From assembly GCA_015064945.1 (NCBI GenBank), contig SVRF01000003.1, positions 1 through 64,000 on the forward strand: a stretch of 64,000 bases of DNA, in the 5' to 3' direction. Below the pieces are notes generated by a model, which saw only the letters and a list, made by a program, of their open reading frames with translations, was not told the DNA's origin and ran no database searches. Each line of letters begins with the position of its first letter. The first letter of the stretch is position 1. Position numbers and translations under genes: made by a program. Positions 27,077-34,730 of the stretch are shown here, one piece after another. Origin of the DNA: Oscillospiraceae bacterium (lineage in GTDB: Bacteria; Bacillota; Clostridia; Oscillospirales; CAG-382).

Positions 27077-28174
27077 ATGAAGATCAAAAGACTGATTTTA
27101 GTACTTGCGATGACGGTGGCGTTACTGCTTAGCCTTTGCGCCTGCAGCAAGGAAGAAACGAAGGATAATACGCCGAAAGCGGAAGAAAGTTCAAGTACAG
27201 AAGCAAGCGAAAGCAAGACTGAAGAAAGCACGAGCAAAGAAGAAAGCACGAGCGAAGAAGAAAGCACGAGCGAAGAAGAAAGCACGAGCGAAGAGGAAAG
27301 CACGAGCGAAGAGGAAAGCAAAAACGTGGAAAGCGGCGACTGCACTCCCCTGCTTTACCGTGTTGAGGACAGCGACGGAAGCGTGCTTTACCTGTTTGGT
27401 ACCATTCATTTGGGCGATGACAGAACAGTGTTTCCCGACTACGTTATGGACGCTTATAACGAAAGCGATTTCCTTTGCGTTGAAGCGGATATGATAGCCT
27501 TTGAGCAGGATATGAGCCTGCAAATGGAAGCCGTTAAGAAAATGCTTTGCGAACCGGGCAAAAGTGCAAAGGACTATTTGGGCGAGGAGCTTTATAACAG
27601 CGCAGTTGCAATACTTGAAGAAAAAGATTTGTATATGCAAGCGTTTGATTTTTACAGACCCATAATGTGGGAGAGTTTGCTGAGTCAAGCCCTAATTGCA
27701 GACTCCGATCTGGGAGCCGAATACGGTGCTGATATTCAACTGCTTACCATGGCAAAGGAAGACGGCAAAGAGGTGCGCGAGGCAGAAGGTGTACTGCACC
27801 AATACGACCTGTTGATGAGTGCAGGTGACGAGCCTGTGACCTTAACGGTTGAACAGCTTGTTAAGTACAAAGACATCTATGTGGAACAAACCAACCTTTT
27901 GTATAAATTGTGGCTGACCGGCAACGAAAGCCTATTAAAAAAAGCCATTGCCGACGATTACAGTGAGCTCAGCGATGAGGATGCCGCAATAATGGAAAAC
28001 TACAACAACATTATTGTCGATCAACGCAACCTTGCCATGGCAGACCTGGCAGAGGATTATCTTGAGGAAGGCAAAACCGGCTTTTATGCCGTTGGTGCCG
28101 CCCATATAGTAGGCGACGGCGCTTTGGCACAGCTCCTTGCCGACAGAGGTTATACCGTAACAATCGTTGAATAA
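27077..28174 (+). CDS. TraB/GumN-family lipoprotein
   Basis: 365 residues. Lipobox LCAC (Cys 23), a 60-residue Ser/Thr/Glu linker containing five STSEEE-type hexapeptides, then the TraB/GumN (TIKI-like) domain: YLFGTIHLGDDRT near residue 105 holds the GxxH motif, and the C-terminus FYAVGAAHIVGDGALAQLLADRGYTVTIVE holds the second conserved GAAH. Family members are proposed metalloproteases; the substrate is unknown. ATG at 27077 has AAAGGA upstream; the longer frame begins before the predicted transcription start. It diverges from the dcw operon. Confidence 0.85.
   Translation: MKIKRLILVLAMTVALLLSLCACSKEETKDNTPKAEESSSTEASESKTEESTSKEESTSEEESTSEEESTSEEESTSEEESKNVESGDCTPLLYRVEDSDGSVLYLFGTIHLGDDRTVFPDYVMDAYNESDFLCVEADMIAFEQDMSLQMEAVKKMLCEPGKSAKDYLGEELYNSAVAILEEKDLYMQAFDFYRPIMWESLLSQALIADSDLGAEYGADIQLLTMAKEDGKEVREAEGVLHQYDLLMSAGDEPVTLTVEQLVKYKDIYVEQTNLLYKLWLTGNESLLKKAIADDYSELSDEDAAIMENYNNIIVDQRNLAMADLAEDYLEEGKTGFYAVGAAHIVGDGALAQLLADRGYTVTIVE
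27221..27319 (+). repeat. In-frame 18-bp tandem repeat (STSEEE-type)
   Basis: About five and a half 18-bp units with few substitutions, encoding the acidic linker of the TraB-like lipoprotein. Frame-preserving copy-number change would alter linker length only. Confidence 0.85.
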
Positions 28175-28177
28175 CAG

Positions 28178-28219
28178 ATCACCCCATGAAATCTGACGAT
28201 TTCTTGGGAACCCCGACAA
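28178..28219 (+). repeat. 42-bp structured repeat, copy A
   Basis: Begins three bases after the stop of the TraB-like gene. Stem CCCA/TGGG, one mismatch, stem GAAATC/GATTTC with loop TGAC, then ACCCCGACAA. Same layout as the two tandem copies at 52502-52587, with compensating changes in the stem. Confidence 0.7.
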
Positions 28220-28234
28220 TAAAAGGGAAGGCAG

Positions 28235-28269
28235 CTGCGAGACTTCTCATACGGAAGTCTCGCAGTTTT
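28235..28269 (+). terminator. Rho-independent terminator of the TraB-like gene
   Basis: Stem CTGCGAGACTTC/GAAGTCTCGCAG (12 bp), 7-nt loop, then TTTTATT. Confidence 0.9.
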
Positions 28270-28545
28270 ATTCACCAATTTTCAATTGTCGAGTTGTATT
28301 GCTTAGCAGTTATATTATGCTTCGTATAGTGATATTCGCCTTCCCCGAGTTTGGCAAATAAAACACCATTGAAACCGTGGGGTTTAAATAACACTTTGTT
28401 TTTCAATATCTCGCCATAGGCGAGGAATTTTGAAAACAAAATTAAAGTCAAAATAAGGGTTTGGGCTTAATCCAAGAGTATTTGTACATACAAATGCGAT
28501 GCCGGCGATAATGCAGAACGATAAATAAGGAGTTAAAGGGCAAGT
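28270..28545. other. Intergenic stretch without a recognisable gene
   Basis: 276 bp, A/T rich. I see short near-palindromes (for example CTCGCCATAGGCGAG at about 28410) and an AAGGAG followed by AAAGGGC before the next ATG, but no good promoter or ORF. Confidence 0.4.
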
Positions 28546-28818
28546 ATGAAAACCACAGCAAAAATGTTATTACGATGGCTTGGAGTTTTTCTTCTGTGCT
28601 TTTTGGCAATCTATGTGATTGTATTTTTTGGCGGGTGGAAACTCTTTGAAAGCGGTGACCCTATATTGATAGAAATCGGCGTTGCGCTTGTTTTGTCCAT
28701 CTTCATCTTCGCAATCAACGAAGTGCTAACAAAGCACGAAAGGAAGATAAAAGATTTAGAAGAACACATAAGGAAACTTGAGGATACTATTGCAAAGCAA
28801 CAAATTACAAATCTATGA
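28546..28818 (+). CDS. Small membrane protein with C-terminal coiled coil
   Basis: 90 residues, not recognised. Two hydrophobic helices (about 8-28 and 38-57) followed by a charged heptad-like helix (LTKHERKIKDLEEHIRKLEDTIAKQQ). An AAAGGGC lies 6 nt upstream of the ATG. It stands alone between two terminators. The composition is consistent with a real protein, possibly a membrane-anchored coiled coil, but no function can be named. Confidence 0.6.
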   Translation: MKTTAKMLLRWLGVFLLCFLAIYVIVFFGGWKLFESGDPILIEIGVALVLSIFIFAINEVLTKHERKIKDLEEHIRKLEDTIAKQQITNL

Positions 28819-28828
28819 TTTATCAAGC

Positions 28829-28869
28829 AAAAAACACCGACGGATTTTCAAGATCCGGCGGTGTTTTTT
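28829..28869. terminator. Bidirectional terminator between the small membrane gene and spoIIQ
   Basis: AAAAAACACCG...CGGTGTTTTTT with an inner CGGAT/ATCCG stem; A-tract and U-tract on both sides serve the two convergent genes. Confidence 0.88.
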
Positions 28870-28906
28870 CATCCTTATGAGAAGCAGTCTATCCTTCTCT
28901 CTTCAT

Positions 28907-29734
28907 TTATTTAAGAAGCGATATTTCACGCTCTGCGTTAATAGAGTCCCCGTTCATCCACAACTCAAAATGGAGGTGGGGTACGTCTGCTATCTCCAAT
29001 ATTGCAGTATCGCCCACAGTACCTATAACATCCCCCGCTTTAACGGCGGCGCCTACCTTAATATCCGTAGGAAGCTCTGCTGACAAATTCTGGTATAAAG
29101 AGCTTACGCCTGCTTCGTGGACTATCTCTACGGTAGTTCCCATAAAGGGATGCTGTTCCACCTTACTTACAACGCCGTCGGTGTATGCAAGCACCTCGGC
29201 GCCAAGTTCTGCGGCTATGTCAATACCGCCGTGCACACGGAAATCCTGCATTGTTTCGGAAAATACAAGGCTGTCCATGCTGTAGCCCTTGATCAGCTCA
29301 CCCCTCAAAGGGCGCACATACACCGCCGTAGGCTCCGCCTCGCTTTTATCAGGGTCTTCGCTTTCCTCGGGAGGTAACACCTCATCGGTAACACCGGATA
29401 CATCGCCGCCTACGGGCTTGTCCTGATGCGGAGGTGCGTCAGTCTTGCTGTCATCGCCGAAGGCTACGTTATCACCCGATGATATATGGGTATCGGGCAT
29501 GGGAAGAGAAACGTCGGGCAAGCTGATGCCGTCAAGCTCAAGTTCGTCCACCGAGTCCTGAACCTTGCCTGTGGCGGTAGCCAAGCTAAGTGTCAGCATA
29601 AACACCATACACAGCGCCACGCCCATGTAGATGGCTGACACTGTGTTTTTGGAAAGTCCCTTCTTTTTACGGGACTTTTTCTTTTTGTCCCCTTCTTCGG
29701 GGGGAATCGGTAAAAGTTTTTTGTTGTCGTCCAT
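28907..29734 (-). CDS. spoIIQ: SpoIIQ-like M23 peptidase (LytM domain)
   Basis: 275 residues. Basic cytoplasmic N-terminus (KKKKSRKKKGLSK), one membrane helix (about 33-53), an acidic/Pro linker, then a LytM domain with FRVHGGIDIAA (His and Asp of HxxxD) and HLHFELW (HxH), so all zinc ligands appear present as in Clostridial SpoIIQ. Homologues in the forespore membrane bind SpoIIIAH during engulfment and remodel the septal wall. Adjacency to the SpoIID homologue supports this over a general M23 hydrolase. GGAGGA precedes the ATG. Confidence 0.8.
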   Translation of the reverse strand: MDDNKKLLPIPPEEGDKKKKSRKKKGLSKNTVSAIYMGVALCMVFMLTLSLATATGKVQDSVDELELDGISLPDVSLPMPDTHISSGDNVAFGDDSKTDAPPHQDKPVGGDVSGVTDEVLPPEESEDPDKSEAEPTAVYVRPLRGELIKGYSMDSLVFSETMQDFRVHGGIDIAAELGAEVLAYTDGVVSKVEQHPFMGTTVEIVHEAGVSSLYQNLSAELPTDIKVGAAVKAGDVIGTVGDTAILEIADVPHLHFELWMNGDSINAEREISLLK

Positions 29735-29822
29735 AAAAAATCCTCCGGAAAAAATTTTTTGCCCGTGCTTTTGGGCTTTACCCTATTCTGCACCTTCCGA
29801 AGGAAATTTATTCTTTATGTTT

Positions 29823-30767
29823 TCAGCAAATTAACCGACAAAGAGTAGTATTTGGATAAAAACGCTGTAAAATCTCGGTATAATCCGCCCCCTGTGCCGC
29901 CATAAGCACAGCGCTGCATCGAGACATACCGTAGCCGCTTCCGCTGCCGTAACAGTTTATATCAAAGCCTGTTTTTGTGACTGTCACCGCAAAGCACAGA
30001 CTGTCCAAGCCCAGCGCCGCCGCAAAGGTCTTGCTGTCAAGATTTACGCCGCAAAGCTCTATTTCGGAAACACGGTTACCTGCTGTGAAGTGTGTTTTTC
30101 CTATCCAATTGCCATGTTCCCCTTCAAAGACAAGGCCTGAAGCAGAGAAACGCTTGGCAAAATCTGCCTTTGTATATTTGTAAGTGGTTTTATAGCAGTC
30201 AAAGCCGCTTTCATCCTCCACCTTTACACAACTCAGATAAGGATACTCGTCCCACGACTCGGTGCTGATACAGGATGACAGGTGGCTAAGCCCCATAATC
30301 GGTGTACCCTCATAGCATAACAGCTTATCTTCGGTAAGTAATGCCGCCTTTATGCAACGCTCATCCGCCCCATCGCCCACAGGGTAACAGCAAAACGGGT
30401 CACTGCACAGGTCGTAGCCGCTGTGTACGGGAGCTTCCTTACGGTGCAAAGCAAAAGAACGTATTGCCACCGCCTGCGCCTTCAGTGCTTCGGCGGGACT
30501 GTCGGGTGCCATAACGCCTGCAAGCGCCGCAACCACGTATTCCTCCAGAGCAAGCCTTTTTGCGGTGTTCGTTTCAACTATATACAAAACAAGCTCTGTT
30601 TCGGTGGCGGAAAAGCAGGGAGTCCCCTGAGGTTCGGTAACGCTTTCTTCCGCAAAAGTGCTTTGCTCCGCAGCGTGAGCATCGCCCACATCAGGCAAAA
30701 ACTGCAGGCAGGGTAATACGGCACACCAGACCGCCAATACGAAAAATAACACAAGATAATACTTCAT
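29823..30767 (-). CDS. spoIID: SpoIID-like lytic transglycosylase
   Basis: 314 residues. N-terminal signal-anchor helix, then the SpoIID domain: LEEYVVAALAGVMAPDSPAEALKAQAVAIRSFAL, in which the Glu before ALKAQ aligns with the catalytic Glu of the family, and later GYGMSRCSAVLMAAQGADYTEILQRFYP (the GxGMSQ-GA segment; here SR replaces SQ). SpoIID degrades septal peptidoglycan during engulfment with SpoIIP/SpoIIM. A CATACAAT box 25 nt upstream of the ATG fits a sigma-E promoter. Its presence suggests the organism can sporulate, though only two sporulation genes are visible. Confidence 0.85.
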   Translation of the reverse strand: MKYYLVLFFVLAVWCAVLPCLQFLPDVGDAHAAEQSTFAEESVTEPQGTPCFSATETELVLYIVETNTAKRLALEEYVVAALAGVMAPDSPAEALKAQAVAIRSFALHRKEAPVHSGYDLCSDPFCCYPVGDGADERCIKAALLTEDKLLCYEGTPIMGLSHLSSCISTESWDEYPYLSCVKVEDESGFDCYKTTYKYTKADFAKRFSASGLVFEGEHGNWIGKTHFTAGNRVSEIELCGVNLDSKTFAAALGLDSLCFAVTVTKTGFDINCYGSGSGYGMSRCSAVLMAAQGADYTEILQRFYPNTTLCRLIC

Positions 30768-30791
30768 TAATCCGCACCGCCTTTTTGTTTT

Positions 30792-30799
30792 ATTGTATG
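30792..30799 (-). promoter_or_regulatory. Candidate sigma-E -10 box for spoIID
   Basis: Minus strand CATACAAT, a perfect match to the mother-cell sigma-E -10 consensus, 24 nt before the ATG. The upstream -35 (TTATTAA region about 14 nt away) is weak. spoIID is a sigma-E gene in Bacillus and Clostridium. Confidence 0.5.
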
Positions 30800-30835
30800 C
30801 GCCGTGTGTTTTTTTAATAACAAACGAAAAAGCTC

Positions 30836-30864
30836 TTTACACAAAAAGATTTTTGGTGTATAAT
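30836..30864 (+). promoter_or_regulatory. Sigma-A promoter for the 30896 membrane protein gene
   Basis: TTTACA (30836-30841), 17-bp spacer, TATAAT (30859-30864); AAGGAAG precedes the ATG. Confidence 0.8.
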
Positions 30865-30895
30865 CAGCATTATAAGTTTTCAAGGAAGTGTTTAT

Positions 30896-31855
30896 ATGAA
30901 TTTTAAAGTTGTATACAAAGCGCTTTTGTTGTTCTCGATAATAGCGGCGCTTATTGCGGGCGTATTTATGACTGTCAGCCTGCTTCACCTTTCAGGTGAC
31001 GACGGACTTAATGTATTCCACGCTGACAACGGTGAGTATTATAAGCTGGTCACCTGGATCTTCGGCGTGTGCATGGTTATGTATGTTGCGGCAATAGCCG
31101 TTTTGAGCAAACGTATTGACAAACGTTTGGATTTTTCCGGCGTTCCGTCTCGTATTGCCTACGGTGCGATGTCCTTTGCCACGCTGGGGCTTTTCGGCTT
31201 TTGCATAGGCAGAGAAGCTTTTGCCGACGGCAGCTATGACCTTGGCAATATGTATGTTGTCTACACGAAGGAAGCCTTTGCAAACGTACAGACAACAAAG
31301 GTTTCTTACCTGTATTTGCTGTTTTTGGCAGTGCTTGTGGGTAGCTTTGCCTTCTTTACCTATGCATTTTTCGCAAAAGTCGGCGAAGAAGGTACAAACG
31401 ACAACTTTGCCGCTTTCTCTATGTTGCCTTCTATTGCCTTGGCAGTTAAAATTATTTACGATTTTCTTTTGCAAAGCGGTCACGGATACGGCGCCCTTTA
31501 CAATTTCCACCTCTTCGGCTTGGGGTTTGCCCTTATGTTTTCCGTTTACGAAACACGCTTCCGCTTCAAAAAGGCGGCCCCTGCACCGTACGTATTTTTC
31601 GGCTTGATAAGCGCACTTTCCACCCTTATTTTCAGCATACCCGCTTTAGTGCTTTTCTTTACGGGCAAGGCAGGGGCAAATTGGCACCCGGCTTTTTGCG
31701 CCGTGGATATCGTTATTGTAGTTTACATCTATATAAGGCTGTTTTCTTTAAAGGTTCACCTGTTTGAAAGACAGAAGAAAGAACAGGATATAGCCTTTGC
31801 TTTTGAAGGCGAAGAAGAAGAAGGCATTTCCGCCCACGGACAGAGTATTGAATAA
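30896..31855 (+). CDS. Polytopic membrane protein of unknown function
   Basis: 319 residues, about eight hydrophobic helices beginning near residues 10, 50, 85, 130, 165, 195, 225 and 250. A highly charged C-terminus (FEGEEEEGISAHGQSIE) faces the cytoplasm. I recognise no family motif. AAGGAAG lies 9 nt before the ATG and a good sigma-A promoter is upstream. It is divergent from spoIID. Not obviously a transporter of a named family. Confidence 0.75.
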   Translation: MNFKVVYKALLLFSIIAALIAGVFMTVSLLHLSGDDGLNVFHADNGEYYKLVTWIFGVCMVMYVAAIAVLSKRIDKRLDFSGVPSRIAYGAMSFATLGLFGFCIGREAFADGSYDLGNMYVVYTKEAFANVQTTKVSYLYLLFLAVLVGSFAFFTYAFFAKVGEEGTNDNFAAFSMLPSIALAVKIIYDFLLQSGHGYGALYNFHLFGLGFALMFSVYETRFRFKKAAPAPYVFFGLISALSTLIFSIPALVLFFTGKAGANWHPAFCAVDIVIVVYIYIRLFSLKVHLFERQKKEQDIAFAFEGEEEEGISAHGQSIE

Positions 31856-31871
31856 TTTTTTCAAAAAGCCC

Positions 31872-31900
31872 TTGATTTTCTGAAAAAGATGTGTTATACT
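31872..31900 (+). promoter_or_regulatory. Sigma-A promoter for the C39-like peptidase gene
   Basis: TTGATT (31872-31877), 17-bp spacer, TATACT (31895-31900), 44 nt before the chosen ATG. Confidence 0.75.
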
Positions 31901-31943
31901 CCTTTAGGATAAGGAACATTTGCTTAAGGAGGTGTGGCGACCT

Positions 31944-32948
31944 ATGGGCGTAAAAATACGCAACGCAAGCCTTAAGCTGTTTTGCATAATTTTATGCTGG
32001 GCTTTGCTTTTAGCTCCTTGTGTTTACCTTGTTTATGCGGAGTTTTGTGACACCGCGGCACAGCCCAATTCTGTAGGCAGCGCGCCTGTACTCAGATACC
32101 CCGCACTCCCCAACGGGTCTGTGGCGGCTGATGTTATAGAAAACAGCGACGATGACCTGCCCAAGCAGGATCTGTACGAAAATGCTGACCTTATTGTAAG
32201 CGTACCCGCTGATAAACACGTTATGTCTGCGGACAGAGTGGATATCGAGGCGGCGGCAGGCCAAGCGCCTGACCTGTATAAGCCCCCCGTGGTTGTTCCC
32301 CCTGTTGTTGAGTCCGAGCCGGAAGTGGACAGTTCTGTGCCCGAAGAAGTGCCTGAGGAAGATGACTCCTCTGTGACGGATACCGATAACAGCACGGTAA
32401 TAGGCGGCAACGAAGGCTTTTACGGTACATACGCTTTACTTACCCAGCCCGACGGTTCTTCCTTTATATACTACGACCAAACTTGGGAAGCCTACGCAAA
32501 CCACCCCTACGGTGCAAACACCATCGGCGGCTACGGTTGCGGTCCAACATCTATGGCGATGGTAATATCCAATCTTACGGATACGATAATTACCCCCGAC
32601 AAGATGGGCGATTGGGCACACAGTAACGGTTATTTCATTAATTACAGAGGTACTGCATACGGTCTTTTCCCTGCCGCAAGCGCAATGTACGGCATAAGCT
32701 GTACAACCGCTTCTATTTACGATAAGGAAACGATCGTGGCGGCACTTAAGGCAGGCAAGCTTGTACTTACGATAGTCGGCCCCGGCGATTTTACGATCGG
32801 CAGTCATTTTCTGCTGATAAGGGGCATTACTGATGACGGTCAGCTGTTGCTTGGTGACAGCGGCAAATATGAGTTTGCTAAGCGTCCTTGGGATTATAAC
32901 AGGATCATAAACCAAGTAAGAGGCGGTCAGTGTTGGATTTTTGAGTAG
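31944..32948 (+). CDS. Exported C39-like cysteine peptidase
   Basis: 334 residues from the ATG at 31944. Signal-anchor helix (about 10-30), a 120-residue Pro/Glu/Ser/Asp linker, then a papain-fold C39_2 (PF13529-type) domain: GGYGCGPTSMAMVIS with the nucleophile Cys, GSHFLLIRGITDDGQ with the His, and LLLGDSG with the Asp. Such domains cleave peptides or peptidoglycan stems outside the cell. AAGGAGG lies 12 nt upstream; a TTG at 31920 is the alternative start. A GC-rich hairpin and the tRNA gene follow. Confidence 0.8.
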   Translation: MGVKIRNASLKLFCIILCWALLLAPCVYLVYAEFCDTAAQPNSVGSAPVLRYPALPNGSVAADVIENSDDDLPKQDLYENADLIVSVPADKHVMSADRVDIEAAAGQAPDLYKPPVVVPPVVESEPEVDSSVPEEVPEEDDSSVTDTDNSTVIGGNEGFYGTYALLTQPDGSSFIYYDQTWEAYANHPYGANTIGGYGCGPTSMAMVISNLTDTIITPDKMGDWAHSNGYFINYRGTAYGLFPAASAMYGISCTTASIYDKETIVAALKAGKLVLTIVGPGDFTIGSHFLLIRGITDDGQLLLGDSGKYEFAKRPWDYNRIINQVRGGQCWIFE

Positions 32949-32970
32949 ACCGTAAACAAAGACAAATATT

Positions 32971-32987
32971 GCCCCCAAAACGGGGGC
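32971..32987 (+). other. GC hairpin between the C39 peptidase gene and tRNA-Leu
   Basis: GCCCCC-AAAAC-GGGGGC with no U-tract. It may separate or process the upstream mRNA from the tRNA; no separate tRNA promoter is evident in the 47-bp gap. Confidence 0.5.
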
Positions 32988-32995
32988 AGTCATAA

Positions 32996-33082
32996 GCCGG
33001 TGTGATGGAATTGGCAGACGTGCTGGACTCAAAATCCAGTGGTAGCGATACCGTGCGGGTTCGACCCCCGCCACCGGCACCA
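32996..33082 (+). tRNA. tRNA-Leu (anticodon CAA)
   Basis: Acceptor GCCGGTG/CACCGGC, anticodon stem CTGGA/TCCAG with loop CTCAAAA (anticodon CAA), a long variable arm (TGGTAGCGATACC) as in class II tRNAs, T-loop GGTTCGACCC, discriminator A and an encoded CCA end. Confidence 0.96.
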
Positions 33083-33087
33083 ACAAA

Positions 33088-33124
33088 AAACGCACTTTTG
33101 TCTATCGACAAAGGTGCGTTTTTT
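33088..33124 (+). terminator. Rho-independent terminator after tRNA-Leu
   Basis: AACGCAC plus TTTTGTC paired with GACAAAG plus GTGCGTT (one G-U), loop TATC, then TTTT. Immediately followed by the hairpin array of the S23 cassette. Confidence 0.9.
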
Positions 33125-33310
33125 GAATGATGTTTGCCTGCGGCAAATGATGTTGGCTACGCCAATGATGACGGCTACGCCTAATGATGTGTGCCTGACG
33201 GCACATTGGGGGCAAACATCGCATCACTCGCGGAACGAAGTGGAGCAACATCATTTTGAGCGAAGCGAAAAACATCATATCGCCGCAGGCGATGCATCAT
33301 TTGACAAACA
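33125..33310. repeat. Left hairpin array of the S23 cassette
   Basis: Left half: four short hairpins separated by AATGATG spacers, e.g. TTTGCC-TGC-GGCAAA (33133-33147), TTGGC-TAC-GCCAA (33153-33165), GGC-TAC-GCC (33173-33181), TGTGCC-TGAC-GGCACA (33190-33205). Right half: CATCA(T) spacers, complementary to ATGATG, with further hairpins including ATCGCC-GCA-GGCGAT (33279-33293). Outer bases ATGTTTG (33130) and CAAACAT (33304) pair. The whole can fold as one multibranched cruciform. Confidence 0.75.
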
Positions 33311-33329
33311 TATGAATTTATGATATAAT
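33301..33329 (+). promoter_or_regulatory. Consensus sigma-A promoter of the S23 gene
   Basis: TTGACA (33301-33306), 17-bp spacer, TATAAT (33324-33329). The -35 lies inside the right outer arm of the hairpin array, so folding of the array and promoter use compete. Confidence 0.85.
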
Positions 33330-33350
33330 AACGGAAAAAGTGGTGCAATT

Positions 33351-33704
33351 ATGAAAGAAAACAAACTCGTTGAACTTTCAATGGATTTTTCCGTTGACAT
33401 CATAAACCTTGTTAAATATCTGAAAGCTAATCACGAAACAATCATTGCGAACCAAATCGGCAGAAGCGGCACCTCTATTGGAGCTAATATTCACGAAGCG
33501 CAGTATGCACAAGGAACAAAGGATTTTATATCGAAATTTGAAATCGCGCTCAAGGAAGCAAGCGAAACGGGATATTGGCTCGAACTGCTATATAGAACAA
33601 ATTATATTGATGAACAGACCTTCAAAGCGCTATCCTCTAAATGTACCTCGTTGCGCGTTATGCTGATCGCATCTTGTAAAACTGCAAAGGATAACATAAA
33701 ATGA
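33351..33704 (+). CDS. S23 / four-helix-bundle protein
   Basis: 117 residues. Matches the family named for proteins encoded in 23S rRNA intervening sequences (four helix bundle, PF05635 type): ANQIGRSGTSIGANIHEAQYAQGTKDFISKFEIALKEASETGYWLELL carries the family's GRSGTSIGANIHEA core and the ETxxWLELL helix. Related to the Avd accessory proteins of diversity-generating retroelements by fold. Molecular function is unknown. It overlaps the following small membrane gene by 4 nt and is bracketed by hairpin arrays. Confidence 0.88.
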   Translation: MKENKLVELSMDFSVDIINLVKYLKANHETIIANQIGRSGTSIGANIHEAQYAQGTKDFISKFEIALKEASETGYWLELLYRTNYIDEQTFKALSSKCTSLRVMLIASCKTAKDNIK

Positions 33705-33910
33705 AAAAAGTAAATATTCTACAACTCATAGCCTCCATCTGCTTGTTGATTAGCAGTATTATAAATCTGTTGAATTTATTGATAGAGATTCCATTTGCAC
33801 TCTATGTTTGTACAGGCCCTCTTCTCTTAATATCGGTGATCTTGTTTGGTGTTGTCATTGTCAAACAGATAAAGAACAAAAGGAATTTCTACAACTCCTT
33901 GGGGTTTTAA
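33701..33910 (+). CDS. Small two-helix membrane protein coupled to the S23 gene
   Basis: 69 residues, two hydrophobic helices (about 8-28 and 34-54) and a basic tail (KQIKNKRNFYNSLGF). The ATG overlaps the S23 stop (ATGA), so it is translated with it. Not recognised; could be an accessory of the S23 cassette. Confidence 0.65.
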   Translation: MKKVNILQLIASICLLISSIINLLNLLIEIPFALYVCTGPLLLISVILFGVVIVKQIKNKRNFYNSLGF

Positions 33911-33911
33911 A

Positions 33912-34005
33912 TTAAGTGTGCCTTGCGGCACGATAAGCACACCTTCGGTGCGAGAAGCATGCCTTCGGCAAGTGAAGTGCCTGAAGGCGTGGGTGACACA
34001 CTTAA
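33912..34005. repeat. Right hairpin array of the S23 cassette
   Basis: A perfect 9-bp outer stem, TTAAGTGTG (33912-33920) with CACACTTAA (33997-34005), encloses four small hairpins: GTGCC-TTGC-GGCAC, CACC-TTC-GGTG, TGCC-TTC-GGCA and a GCC-TGAA-GGC. It starts one base after the stop of the small membrane gene. Confidence 0.75.
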
Positions 34006-34074
34006 CTTCAGAGGCATACATATATGTAATTCAAGAATATAAAAATCCTGCAGAACAACAAAGGATAACGAATA

Positions 34075-34437
34075 ATGAAGAAGAAAGCGCTACTGATAAT
34101 TGTTATTGTTGCTATTATGATACCGACAGCATTTTGGGCATCGGCTCTGATCAAATGCGAGATGCTTACGCAAAAATACTATGATGATTTTAAACAAGCG
34201 TATACACAAAACACAATGCTTGGAGAAATGGAATATTTCAAAGTGTTAAGCTGTGACGAAAATACAGCCGAGGTTTACTATGTCAGCAAAGATATGACAG
34301 ATGCCAACGTCTTAACATTCAAAAACAACAATGGCGTATGGCAACAAATATCTTGGGAAACAATTTGGTCTGCATCGGGAAGTGCATCCGGAGTTATATA
34401 TCCATATTGGTGGCACTTTATTTACGGAGGATTATAA
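34075..34437 (+). CDS. Exported or membrane-anchored protein of unknown function
   Basis: 120 residues. One N-terminal hydrophobic helix (KKKALLIIVIVAIMIPTAFWASALI), then a polar domain containing VLSCDENTAEVYYVSKDMTDANVLTFKNNNGVWQQISWETIWS and a Trp/Tyr-rich end. AACGAAT precedes the ATG, a weak ribosome site. No family recognised. It follows the right hairpin array and may be accessory. Confidence 0.55.
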   Translation: MKKKALLIIVIVAIMIPTAFWASALIKCEMLTQKYYDDFKQAYTQNTMLGEMEYFKVLSCDENTAEVYYVSKDMTDANVLTFKNNNGVWQQISWETIWSASGSASGVIYPYWWHFIYGGL

Positions 34438-34490
34438 TAGTTACTTTATTTAATTGCTTTAGCTTCAACGAGGAATGGTATTTGGTGGAA

Positions 34491-34730
34491 ATGGCATTGA
34501 CAATTCCACCACAAGAACTTCAATTCAGCAAAATAATTGTTCCCGAGGAAGGCGTTAAGGAGATGGATTGGCAAACCGTTCTTGCCGAGCAATTCTTGAA
34601 CAATAATGGTACAGAGCGGATTTGTGACCTTTACGAAACACCCGATACTGACAATTCTGATTCTCGTGTCACATTTTTTATTTATGTGACTTCGGGTTCT
34701 CTGTTCGGCAGAGAATATAGTCTATGCTGA
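34491..34730 (+). pseudogene. 3'-truncated remnant of a small conserved Clostridial gene
   Basis: The frame encodes MALTIPPQELQFSKIIVPEEG followed by MDWQTVLAEQFLNNNGTERICDLYETP and SRVTFFIY. From memory this resembles a family of about 100-residue Clostridial proteins of unknown function that continue after the (S/C)RVxFFIYK segment. Here the homology stops at about 34685 and the frame runs antisense into the XRE gene for its last 14 codons. No clear ribosome site. I read it as a broken copy; no search was possible. Confidence 0.4.

Noticed and set aside
26974-27688. Minus-strand frames of Leu/Ser or Phe/Ala repeats
   Set aside because: They are reverse reads of the 18-bp linker repeat of the TraB-like lipoprotein.
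33125-33310. Possible CRISPR array
   Set aside because: Repeated units are short hairpins of differing sequence with 6-8 bp ATGATG spacers, no constant repeat or spacer length, and no cas genes nearby.
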